This document shows positions 33,543 to 41,099 of a stretch of DNA of 55,963 nt, piece by piece. Within the stretch, counting starts at the first letter, position 1. Every line of letters begins with the position of its first letter. The stretch is from assembly GCA_945787295.1 (NCBI GenBank), contig CALZHQ010000020.1, positions 1-55,963 of the forward strand, written 5' to 3'. Origin of the DNA: an uncultured Desulfuromonadales bacterium (GTDB lineage: Bacteria; Desulfobacterota; Desulfuromonadia; Desulfuromonadales; Geopsychrobacteraceae). Position numbers and translations under genes: made by a program. A model generated the notes under the pieces. The model was given only the letters and a program-made list of their open reading frames with translations, searched no databases and was not told where the DNA came from.

Positions 33543-34115
33543 ATGGGAATGAGGATTGGTTACGCAAGGGTCAGCAGCGCCAGACAAAAACTGGATGTGC
33601 AGCTTGATAAGCTGGAAGATTGTGATCGTGTCTATTATGAAAAAGCATCAGCATCTTCTACGGCATCACGACCAGAACTTTTGAAGGCACTGGATTTCGT
33701 TCGAGACGATGATGTTTTGGTTGTCACCAAGTTAGATCGACTGGCACGCTCTGTTGTCGATATGGCTATGATTATCACCCGTCTGCAGGAGCAAGAGTTT
33801 GATCTCGTCGTTCTTGATCAGGGAATAGACACGACCACCAGGTGCGGACGGCTTCAATTCAACATCCTGACATCCATTGGCGAATTCGAACGTGAAATTA
33901 TCAAAGAGCGATCAAGGGAAGGTCGCGAGAAGGCAATCGCTAACGGGGTTAAGTTTGGAGCACCGCAGAAGCTATCAGAAGCTGAAATAACTCAACTCAT
34001 TCGGGATTATGAAAGCCCAGATGTCAGCAAAAAAGAACTTGCAGAGTTCTACGGTCTAAGTCGCTCACCTGTCTATCAAATCTACAAAGAACGCTGCCAA
34101 AATGTGTCTGATTAA
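33543..34115 (+). CDS. Serine recombinase (resolvase/invertase family)
   Basis: A 190-residue small serine recombinase. The nucleophile is Ser11 in GYARVSS; other family landmarks are LVVTKLDRLARS, GRLQFNILTSIGEFEREIIKERSREG, and a C-terminal helix-turn-helix (KKELAEFYGLSRSPVYQIYK). It cuts and joins DNA at short crossover sites. The start ATG 33543 follows GGGAGGACATT. Divergent from the toxin-antitoxin pair and without a transposase, it is probably a plasmid- or transposon-derived remnant, or a resolvase stabilising an integrated element. Confidence 0.93.
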   Translation: MGMRIGYARVSSARQKLDVQLDKLEDCDRVYYEKASASSTASRPELLKALDFVRDDDVLVVTKLDRLARSVVDMAMIITRLQEQEFDLVVLDQGIDTTTRCGRLQFNILTSIGEFEREIIKERSREGREKAIANGVKFGAPQKLSEAEITQLIRDYESPDVSKKELAEFYGLSRSPVYQIYKERCQNVSD

Positions 34116-34449
34116 TGCGCCAAAGCAGGAAAACCCTACGATCTGGTATTCGTGGGGCTTTCGCGTGTTTAAAAGGGCCACTTGGTGGAATCAGTCCGGT
34201 CAAAACTTACAATATATGAGACTGCTGCTCTGTATTCATATACACAATCTACCTTACATGCCCTGATCCGACCTTACTGTCCCAACTATACTTTCTGCGC
34301 CGAAACACTAGAAACTTTGGAGGCGTCTATCTTTTCCCACTTCCACGGCGGATGACCTCGCCGGGCAGTTATGCGGCAGTCCAGACTGCAATAAAAAGCG
34401 GGATCCGCCCATGCGCCGATCCCGCTCTAGTTGTTGCCTGCCGACAGAG
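34116..34449. other. Intergenic region after the recombinase
   Basis: A 334-base gap. CCCTACGA and TCGTGGGG (about 34132-34158) may form a weak terminator for the recombinase. The cytochrome c peroxidase terminator is at 34391-34426. The rest shows nothing recognisable. Confidence 0.45.
34391..34426 (-). terminator. Rho-independent terminator of the cytochrome c peroxidase gene
   Basis: Minus strand AGCGGGATC pairs with GATCCCGCT over a 12-base loop, followed by TTTTATT. Confidence 0.8.
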
Positions 34450-35574
34450 CTACGGAAGAACGAGGAAACCGTCGGTGAAAGTCTTAAGGAATTCGACGAT
34501 GTCATTCTCTTCCTGATCTGTCAGGCCCAGATCGCCGAGGAAACTACTGCTCACCGTGTCCGGTACCTCAGGGGCGGGCCAGCAGTCGATACCGAAGCCC
34601 GAGTCGAGGTTGTCGGTGCAGACGCGCGGCATAGTGTCGCGAGTGTTATAGAAATGCACCACTTGCTTCAGATCGATCAGCACGCCGTTGTGCATGTAGG
34701 GTGGGGTCAGTTCGATATTGCGCATGTGCGGGCTCTTAAACTTGCCATTTTCGCGCGGATCAGCGACCGTCACGCCGACACCGTTGTCCACCGGCTGCGG
34801 AGAACCGATCAGCTGTTCGATGATGATGTTTTTCGGCAGGCCGAGATTGTGATAGGCGAAGTCGGTGCCCAGAGCGGGGCCCTGCTTGCCCCCCTTAATG
34901 GGATGGCAGTGGGTGCACTTGGCGCTGCCGGTGAAGAGCCGACGACCTCGCTCCTCCGCTGCCGTTAAAGTGTACATGTCAGCCTGCCAGGCGTCGAACT
35001 TGGAGGAGAACGGATTGACCTCCGTGCTTCCTTCGTAGGCACCGATGGCCTCGGCCATGCAGTTATAAGAGGCATCGACGTTCGCCGGATCAAAGGCGTT
35101 GGGGCCGCAGAGTTGCTCGAAGATTGACGCATAGCTGGCCAGTTCGATCTTGCCGATCACCTGAGCCCGGCTGGTGTTAGCCATCTCCACCGGGTTAAGA
35201 AACGGGCCCTTGGCCTGTTCCACTACGTTGGCGGCGCGGCCATCCCAGAACTGTCCGCCGAGAACCTTATGTGGGTTGAACTCGGGGAAGAAAACCGCAT
35301 AAGCGGCGCTGGGAGAATTGCGCCCGCCGAAATCTCCGGCGTTGGCCCCTTCGGAGACGGGGTTATTGGTGTCTGGCTCTGAGAAGCCGAACAATGGATC
35401 GTGGCAGCTTGCACAAGACTGGGCCCCCGGAGGCTCAGAAAGGCCCATGTCGAAAAAGATCTGCTTGCCCAGAGCTTGCTGATCGGTTAGGGCTGCGGAT
35501 GCCACCCCGGCGAACAGAAACAGAAGTGCCGCACTGAGCAGCAGAGTCCATGAACTGACAGTCTTCAAACTCAT
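34450..35574 (-). CDS. Di-haem cytochrome c peroxidase / MauG-family protein
   Basis: A 374-residue periplasmic haem protein. The signal peptide ends near VASA (residue 27). Two CxxCH haem sites occur at C54-H58 (CASCH) and C220-H224 (CTHCH). FWDGRAANVVEQAKGPFLNPVEM is the family calcium/haem region, and the C-terminal YMHNGVLIDLKQVVHFYNTR helps identify it. It reduces peroxide to water with electrons from a cytochrome, or oxidises a protein substrate if MauG-like. ATG 35574 has AAAGGAGAG upstream. Monocistronic with its own terminator. Confidence 0.93.
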   Translation of the reverse strand: MSLKTVSSWTLLLSAALLFLFAGVASAALTDQQALGKQIFFDMGLSEPPGAQSCASCHDPLFGFSEPDTNNPVSEGANAGDFGGRNSPSAAYAVFFPEFNPHKVLGGQFWDGRAANVVEQAKGPFLNPVEMANTSRAQVIGKIELASYASIFEQLCGPNAFDPANVDASYNCMAEAIGAYEGSTEVNPFSSKFDAWQADMYTLTAAEERGRRLFTGSAKCTHCHPIKGGKQGPALGTDFAYHNLGLPKNIIIEQLIGSPQPVDNGVGVTVADPRENGKFKSPHMRNIELTPPYMHNGVLIDLKQVVHFYNTRDTMPRVCTDNLDSGFGIDCWPAPEVPDTVSSSFLGDLGLTDQEENDIVEFLKTFTDGFLVLP

Positions 35575-36079
35575 AGTGTTCTCTCCTTTGGTTAATAGAA
35601 TGGCCAAAACATCATCGGAAACCATCTCTGATGTTTAACTGCTTGCAATAGCTATCACCCCCTCACGGAAGGATTGGCTTTGTCGGGATTTTTAGTTTTT
35701 ATTCTAATGCTTGAACATTTAACACCAATTTAGGGGGATTCAAGGTTGGTTGTCATTATATTTGCCCAATATTTCGCATCGGATTTCAGTGGCCTCAAAA
35801 AAAAGGGGGGGACAACGGCTGACAACGGGGGCTTTCGGTCTCAGAGCTATGGAGTTTTGGCGACGGCCAATATCTCGCCCCATTGCCCGCCAGTTGCCTT
35901 CTCGGATGTTGTATCAAGATGCGTTGCTAATATCCTGAGGAGTTTCTGACCGTGGGTGGCTGGTTTCGATCATAATGACTGGCGGGTTTCACGCAATAAT
36001 GGCTGGCCGCATTCAGTCATAATATGCAGGCTAGTGTTGAGAGGGGCAGCTTCTAGCGCCGCCTGTTTTCAGTGTTTCG
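35575..36079. other. Intergenic region ending in an IS21-like repeat cluster
   Basis: A 505-base gap, with the peroxidase promoter presumably near 35600. The right part holds repeat cluster D. The central frames have no ribosome binding site. Confidence 0.45.
35953..36028 (-). repeat. IS21-like terminal repeat cluster (copy D)
   Basis: Three units, each with GGC(T/G)GGTTTC or a close variant and CATAATG, about 22 bases apart. It ends TCATAATATGCA like copy B, and is inverted relative to copy C. Confidence 0.5.
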
Positions 36080-36406
36080 TCAGGCTTCGTTCTTATGGAA
36101 AACATCGAAAAAAACGACGCTGTTATCACTTACTTCATGACATTTATCACAACGATCTTCCAGCTTTTTGTTGGTCTTGCGGCAGACTGCACACCACTCG
36201 TAGATCAGGCGATAATCACGACGGCCGACATATTTCTTGAAGCGACTGTGGTGGGCCCCGCGCATTCGGCCGTCGGCATCTCCCGGGTTATGCAGCAGCC
36301 GTTCGATCACCTGGCTGATCCGCTTGAACCCGGTCGGATCCTGTTTTTTGATGCGGCCGAGCTTGCCAGTAAAGCAGCTGGTCGGATGATAGGTGAAGGG
36401 GGGCAT
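36080..36406 (-). CDS. RelE-superfamily protein with inserted zinc ribbon
   Basis: A 108-residue protein. The core resembles RelE-type toxins (ISQVIERLLHNPGDADGRMR, then HHSRFKKYVGRRDYRLIYEW, ending VVFFDVFHKNEA). Between the last two strands lies a zinc-ribbon insert with CAVC and CDKC (about residues 72-90). RelE toxins normally carry no metal site. ATG 36406 is 2 bases after the stop of the upstream 147-aa gene, a layout like toxin-antitoxin modules, but the partner is not a known antitoxin. Ribosome targeting is inference. Confidence 0.7.
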   Translation of the reverse strand: MPPFTYHPTSCFTGKLGRIKKQDPTGFKRISQVIERLLHNPGDADGRMRGAHHSRFKKYVGRRDYRLIYEWCAVCRKTNKKLEDRCDKCHEVSDNSVVFFDVFHKNEA

Positions 36407-36408
36407 TG

Positions 36409-36852
36409 TTAAGTCGTCCGTCTTTTTTCCACCCGCACATTATCGAAATTGGTTGACCGCGTTTTTTTCGTCGAAGTTTTTATCTTCTTTTTAAAACCGT
36501 AGTCTTTAAAGGAGAAGTATTTTAATTGCGCCACTTCACCCTTTAATTTGGCTATCGATTGTTTTTTGGCTCTGCTGAAAGCCGCATTGATCGTCTCACT
36601 GGGCAGTGGAATAAAGTAACTTTCGACAATGTCGATGGCACTCTTTTCACCAGCCCCCTCTGGAGACTTTTGCTCAACCAGCTCAAGGAATTTTTCCATC
36701 GTTAAGTGGCCGATATCTTTGGTGAGTGCTGTTTTGGTAAAGATAAGCTCAGTTTTCGCTGTTTCGAAGCTTTGCTTTGATACCTTATCGGTCTTGGAGC
36801 CAAGGTGGGTATTCACGATTTTACGAAGAGCGTCGTTGTTGTTTGTGTGCAT
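36409..36852 (-). CDS. Hypothetical protein (147 aa), partner of the zinc-ribbon RelE-like protein
   Basis: A 147-residue protein I do not recognise. The N-terminus (DALRKIVNTHLGSKTDKVSK) and middle are helical and acidic. The C-terminal 35 residues are very basic (FKKKIKTSTKKTRSTNFDN), suggesting nucleic-acid binding. It precedes the RelE-like gene with a 2-base gap, so they are co-translated. Ribosome binding site is weak (AAAGAAT). It could be an antitoxin, a targeting subunit, or unrelated. Confidence 0.6.
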   Translation of the reverse strand: MHTNNNDALRKIVNTHLGSKTDKVSKQSFETAKTELIFTKTALTKDIGHLTMEKFLELVEQKSPEGAGEKSAIDIVESYFIPLPSETINAAFSRAKKQSIAKLKGEVAQLKYFSFKDYGFKKKIKTSTKKTRSTNFDNVRVEKRRTT

Positions 36853-36957
36853 AAATTATTCTTTGAGTAATGGTTCGATTGAGTTTGTCAGAGATACCAA
36901 GGATTAACCATTATCTCTGATCGGGGCAAACAAAAAATGCGGACTCAAGCCGATTTC

Positions 36958-37236
36958 TTAATTTTGTTGGTTACCTGTTCCCTGGATTGACGGCGCCGAA
37001 CAGCAGGAGGATTCTTTGCCACAACAGCTGACGTGCGGGTTCCCGTGAAGCATCTCTTCTATATTATCATCCATGGCCTGTTCGAGGTCGGCAATGAGGC
37101 TGGCGAACTGGCTGGCCGCCAGACCATTATCGCAGGCCGGACAGGTTGAGTAGGTCTTTTTGAACCAGCTCATTGTCTCGTAGATTGATTGGCTGCAGCA
37201 GGGGCAGTCCAAGGCTATCTTTGCTTCGGCAGGCAC
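36958..37236 (-). CDS. Cysteine-rich small protein (92 aa), probable zinc-binding
   Basis: A 92-residue protein with CPCC (11-14), CPAC (32-35) and a C-terminal HVSCCGKESSCC cluster. The first two pairs likely form a zinc ribbon; the last cluster might bind another metal or be redox-active. Central ASLIADLEQAMDDNIEEML is a helix. The GTG start at 37236 follows GGAGAACTAACT. Function unknown. Confidence 0.7.
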   Translation of the reverse strand: MPAEAKIALDCPCCSQSIYETMSWFKKTYSTCPACDNGLAASQFASLIADLEQAMDDNIEEMLHGNPHVSCCGKESSCCSAPSIQGTGNQQN

Positions 37237-37462
37237 AGTTAGTTCTCCAGAATTGGGTTGGCAGCCAGTGCAGACGACTTATCGTCTTACCATAGCAGAA
37301 GTTGCCTCGTTTTGGATATGGCTGTTTTGCCTGTGATCAGGTCTTGTTCTCTTGTGATGCAGCGAAGAATGCGGTGTTGTTGTCGAATTTGGTATAGGGA
37401 CCCCAATGGAGAAGGGGGGGAGGTTTCGAAACTCCTGTCTCCTTTGTTGGTGACCGAAGCTG

Positions 37463-38287
37463 TCAACTATTCGCCGGAGGCCGATAGTTGCTGTAGCCTT
37501 CGCGCCGCCAGCGAAACGGCAGGTCGATAATAGTGCCCGGTTCATCGATCTGATAGAGCGCCTGCAATGACTCCAGAACCACAGCGCGCTGCTGCAGAGC
37601 ATTGCCGGGTTCCCCCAGCGGATGGCCGAAAGGCCAGCGCAGAAAAACCGTTCGTGGCGGCTGCACCTTCTCCGAATACTCTCTGACGATCGAAATCCCG
37701 ATGGTGGCTATTCCGAGCCGTTCAATTTCCCTTTGAATCAATCCCACGGATTGATTGCAGATGCCTCAAGCCGGGGTCAGTAAGACCAGATCGACCTGTG
37801 CCTCTTTGAGTTTGACGGCGACTTCCCGGGCGGTTTTTTCAACCAGCGTAGGGATATGTCGTCCATCGATATGTCCCATGAAGGCGTAATGGATCTTTGC
37901 AAGACGGCCGATGATTCCTTCGTCGACAAGTTCGCGGAGCCGTTCAAGGGGCAGGATAATGTTCGGATCTTTGTCTGCGTCCGTGTGGTCGTAATAGTCG
38001 TGGGTAATTTGGAAATCATCAAATAGTCTCTCCCCGTTCAGCTCCCGGTAGCTTGGGTCGCCGTCGCTATCGCTCATGTCAAAAGGTTGTTGTTGCCGGT
38101 GATGGATGCCCGAAGTGGTCACCACAGCCAACTTGGACTGGTTCAAGGGTTTGCCGGGCTTTACCCAGGGAATCGCACCGACACTCTCTTGCGGCTGGTA
38201 GCCATCAATGAAGCGCTGTGCCAGGCTCGGAAAGCGTGTTGCCAGACGGGCCAGGCTTTGGTTTTTGATTCGTTTAAAAACGCTCAT
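37463..38287 (-). CDS. Selenoprotein of the glycine/betaine/D-proline reductase B-like family (in-frame UGA)
   Basis: A 274-residue protein if UGA at 37766-37768 is read as selenocysteine (Sec174). Before it: LAVVTTSGIHHRQQQPFD, a SDGDPSYREL motif, ITHDYYDHTDADKDPN, YAFMGHIDG and VDLVLLTPA; after it GICNQSVGLIQREIERLG and FLRWPFGHPLGEPGN. Family members carry a redox UxxC or CxxC here, so TPA-U-GIC fits UxxC, with Cys177 as the partner. Both halves are in one frame, and a SECIS-like hairpin starts 9 bases after the UGA. Its function here is unknown; the related GrdB/PrdB enzymes are reductase subunits. The start overlaps the rhodanese stop by 4 bases (ATGA). Confidence 0.88.
37736..37768 (-). 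promoter_or_regulatory. Bacterial SECIS-like element after the UGA
   Basis: After UGA come 9 bases (GGCAUCUGC), a perfect 9-bp stem AAUCAAUCC/GGAUUGAUU and the loop GUG. The loop lies 19-21 bases after the UGA, within the 16-37-base window used by bacterial SelB, and contains the favoured G-U. Confidence 0.8.
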
Positions 38288-39258
38288 TGCACCACTTGCT
38301 GAGAGGGGGTTCCCGCCCCGGTTGAGGAACCCAATGTTAAGCTCACCTGAACGGAGCTCTGCACCTGTCCCTGGGCGTTAATGATCGGCAAGGTCGGATT
38401 GTTGGCCCACTCGACCCAGGAGCCGTCATAGTTTTTCACCCGTTCGTAGTCGAGACCAAGCAGGACCAGGGTGGCATAGGATGAGCGGATGCCGGTCTGG
38501 CAATGGGCGACAATCTCTTTGTCAGCGGTTAAACCATGAGTTTCGAGCAGGGCGACAATTTCTTCGCGAGATTTTAACACCTTCACGCCGTTGACCTCGG
38601 TTTGTAGTTCCGTCCAGTTCAGATGCACGGCACCGGGAATGTGCCCGCCACGATCGGCACGCACTTCCGTCCCTTGATGTTCCGCGGCGCGGCGCGTGTC
38701 CCAGACCAGTACGCCAGGGTTCTCCAGGCGGGTAAAGACATAGTCAGCACCTGCCCGCGCTTCGAGATAATCGGCCTCTGCCGCTAAGACGTAACGACTC
38801 GGTTGAGGACCGCGACTCGGCAGCAAGCTTGTTTCGCGATTCTCTGCAGCCCACTTGTCGTAGCCGCCATCCAGGACGAAAGAGTTTTTATGCCCGTGAT
38901 AACGTAGCGTCCAGACCAGTCGCGCGGAATAGGGATTGTCATCCTCGGCATAAACGACCAAGGTACTCTCCGGTGTCGCGCCCAGTGAGCTAAGCAGCCC
39001 GGTTATGGCTGCCGCACTGGGTACCAGGCTTTTTACCTGGTTGCGGGTCTGCAGAAAACGGCTTCGCTCAACGCTGTGGGCACCATCAATATGACCGAGC
39101 AGATAAAAAGGAGCTTTGCGGACATCAAGAACAATAACATTCTCTCGCCGAGAGTCCAACCAGTCAGTGCTGACAAAATAGTCACCCAGTGCCGCAAAAC
39201 CGGTTCCCGGCAGAACGAATAATAGGATTACCAATAGGTTTAAAGTAAAGCGTTTCAT
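38284..39258 (-). CDS. Exported tandem-rhodanese sulfurtransferase
   Basis: A 324-residue two-domain rhodanese with an N-terminal signal peptide (to about GFA, residue 22). The second domain has the catalytic loop HCQTGIRSS with Cys253, which forms the persulfide. The first domain has AEDDNP where the Cys would lie, so it is a structural domain, as in thiosulfate:cyanide sulfurtransferases. Periplasmic or membrane-associated. A Gly/Ser/Gln-rich tail follows. The 4-base overlap with the selenoprotein gene shows coupling, suggesting a sulfur/selenium or thiol-related function. ATG 39258 with GGAGGCATC upstream. Confidence 0.92.
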   Translation of the reverse strand: MKRFTLNLLVILLFVLPGTGFAALGDYFVSTDWLDSRRENVIVLDVRKAPFYLLGHIDGAHSVERSRFLQTRNQVKSLVPSAAAITGLLSSLGATPESTLVVYAEDDNPYSARLVWTLRYHGHKNSFVLDGGYDKWAAENRETSLLPSRGPQPSRYVLAAEADYLEARAGADYVFTRLENPGVLVWDTRRAAEHQGTEVRADRGGHIPGAVHLNWTELQTEVNGVKVLKSREEIVALLETHGLTADKEIVAHCQTGIRSSYATLVLLGLDYERVKNYDGSWVEWANNPTLPIINAQGQVQSSVQVSLTLGSSTGAGTPSQQVVQ

Positions 39259-39458
39259 ATGATGCCTCCAACTTGATTGATTGGGTAGGGTTATATAGTG
39301 GCTAAACTACGGTGTCAAGATATATTATGGTTTTTTTGTAGTTTACTTAAGTGTCGTTAAATGGTGGTGGGGGTGGACTTGGCGTATGTTTTGGCATACA
39401 GGCGTCGGGTCTTTGGCCGATTTAAGAGGAAGTCGAGTCGCTTATAGGAGGGAAGATA

Positions 39459-39560
39459 ATGGGGAGGCAGGTAGTTGATATCCATGTCCAGCGTTGTCGT
39501 CGAAATGATGGCGGTAGGCATGCTTTGCGGGATGCTCTCCGCGTGTATCCGAGCGCATGA
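39459..39560 (+). CDS. Possible 33-aa small protein
   Basis: ATG 39459 follows TAGGAGGGAAGATA, a near-ideal ribosome binding site. The product is 33 residues, basic (MGRQVVDIHVQRCRRNDGGR), and stops 22 bases before a hairpin. No family known. It may be real or a coincidence. Confidence 0.35.
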   Translation: MGRQVVDIHVQRCRRNDGGRHALRDALRVYPSA

Positions 39561-39582
39561 ATGGTGCGGAGTGGACCGGTTA

Positions 39583-39613
39583 AAAAAATAAAGCCCCCAA
39601 TTTTCAGGGGGCT
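39583..39613 (-). terminator. Rho-independent terminator (bidirectional)
   Basis: AGCCCCC/GGGGGCT stem with an 8-base loop. On the minus strand it is followed by TTTATTTTTTT, a strong T-run. It terminates the leftward charged-protein gene and may also end the rightward small frame. Confidence 0.8.
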
Positions 39614-39661
39614 CGTTATGTCTGGCTGTTCAGCCTTGCTTGTGATCTTTGTGCTTTTAGC

Positions 39662-39985
39662 TCATTTCTTATTCTTACCCTTCCGCTTATCTTTGTCTTT
39701 CTTGCCATCATCATCTGAGTCAGACTTGTCCCTCTTTTTATACTTATCCCGTTCATCGTCATCATCATCGTCATTTTTTCTGTATTTTTTTCTGAGTGCC
39801 TCTTTGTCCGCCTGGTAACGTTCTTTTAATTGTTCTTTTTCGGCTTTGTAGCGCTTTTCCAGCTGTTTCATCTCTTGACCGTAAGCATCACTACTATCAT
39901 CAGCGTGGGCGGGGCCTATTGGTGAAATGGCGGTCAAACTTAAAACAAAGAGGGCTAGAACCAAAAGGGTCCATACCTGTTTCAT
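39662..39985 (-). CDS. Secreted highly charged low-complexity protein (107 aa)
   Basis: A 107-residue protein with a signal peptide (MKQVWTLLVLALFVLSLTAI, cleavage near AHA-D). The mature part is helical and Lys/Glu-rich (QLEKRYKAEKEQLKERYQAD, EALRKKYRKN). It becomes a tail of Asp runs (DDDDDD, DSDDDGKKD) and Lys (KGKNKK). It may bind metal ions or minerals in the periplasm; this is inference. ATG 39985 with AAAGGAGCGAG upstream. A terminator follows. Confidence 0.75.
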   Translation of the reverse strand: MKQVWTLLVLALFVLSLTAISPIGPAHADDSSDAYGQEMKQLEKRYKAEKEQLKERYQADKEALRKKYRKNDDDDDDERDKYKKRDKSDSDDDGKKDKDKRKGKNKK

Positions 39986-40277
39986 ATCTCGCTCCTTTAT
40001 CGCAATAGTTGTTGGAGAGCATGACTCTCCGAACGGGAATTTAATTAATAAAAAAGCTAACATGATTGTGGACATAGTCAACCATTGCCGTACGGTAACC
40101 TTATCCCCTCATTTTCGAGGAGATGGGCTGATAAAACATCGGCATGCGCCACCGCCGCAAATTTATCCACCAGCTCCTGAAGATGGTCGGGCATTCCGGC
40201 GGGTATGAAATTTACCTCCTGACAGTTTCACCGGATTGGCCCGTTCCGGCAGCTTTCAGGCGTGTAACGTTTGCTGG

Positions 40278-40787
40278 CTATTCTGACCTGTTGTCAGTTT
40301 TCTTCCCCTGCAAAATCGTCGAAAGCTCACTCACATCTGTCTGCCAGTGTCCTGGTTGTTCAACTGCCTTTAGCGGCCCAGCTTTGATAATCTTGCTGAA
40401 GCCCTGCTCTTTCTTACGCGAGTTGACCAGCCAGGCCCACCAGCCGCCTATGCGGACGCCGGTGTAGAGGCAGTATCTCTTCCAGCGCGGCACCTCCAGC
40501 ACCATCATCGCTTCAAGGAAGATCCGGTCCGCTTCTGAGCGGTTGGTGGTTTGAACGTAATAAAGATAGTCATGAATAACTGCCGCGTTGCCGTATTTTC
40601 CCCATTGCGGCAGAAAAAACCAGAGCAGTCGCGGAACACTGGCAAAATCGGTGGTAAAGCCAGCCGGGACATTGATCGTATTGCCGCTGTCTTCCGAGCC
40701 GATGGCATAGCCGAAATCTTCTGTCAGGCGCCAGGTTTTGCCGTCGGAATAGGGGGTGACAACCAGTGATTTGGTAAACAGACTCAT
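40278..40787 (-). CDS. DUF1353-domain protein
   Basis: A 169-residue member of the DUF1353 family, common in bacteria and phages. Motif VPAGFTTDFASVPRLLWF and HDYLYYVQTTNRSEADRIFLEAM are characteristic; the C-terminal part has a hydrophobic YTGVRIGGWWAWLVN helix. The conserved His/Asp residues suggest an enzyme, but activity is unknown. ATG 40787 has AAGGAGGAAGC upstream. It is the only phage-like gene nearby, and no other phage genes are seen. Confidence 0.85.
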   Translation of the reverse strand: MSLFTKSLVVTPYSDGKTWRLTEDFGYAIGSEDSGNTINVPAGFTTDFASVPRLLWFFLPQWGKYGNAAVIHDYLYYVQTTNRSEADRIFLEAMMVLEVPRWKRYCLYTGVRIGGWWAWLVNSRKKEQGFSKIIKAGPLKAVEQPGHWQTDVSELSTILQGKKTDNRSE

Positions 40788-40929
40788 GCTTCCTCCTTTT
40801 TGCGATGTTAATCGCACCCTTGATATTGCATTTGGATTAAACTAAGAAGACCGGCGCTTTAAAGCCGGCTTCCCTACAATAAGTCTACATTGAAAGGCTG
40901 GCAAAGGCGTTGCGGATTTTAAATATTAC

Positions 40930-40976
40930 CTGGCCCCCAGAATGCCCACAAGCCGTAAGAGCATGTTGATAATAGC
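40930..40976 (-). pseudogene. Decayed 3' end of a BI-1-family gene
   Basis: The minus strand reads AIINMLLRLVGILGAR then a stop. This matches the extreme C-terminus of the intact BI-1 gene at 44905 (DIINLFLRLVRILGRR, then stop) in 12 of 16 positions. Nothing homologous continues upstream. A second BI-1 copy has apparently been lost except for its 3' end. Confidence 0.5.
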
Positions 40977-41099
40977 TTTTTATCTTAACGTGAAAGCTTG
41001 AAAAAGAGCAGCTTTGGAAAAAATCATCGCGCTGAACATATCGACAGCAACCATTTTCGTATTAAAGTATGAAGAGGGCTTTTTGTGGAAGGAGAATCA

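Larger units (their letters stand above)
39259..39661. other. Intergenic region with a small ORF and terminator
   Basis: A 403-base region. It contains a 33-codon frame with a strong ribosome binding site (39459) and the terminator at 39583. Nothing else is recognised. Confidence 0.4.
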
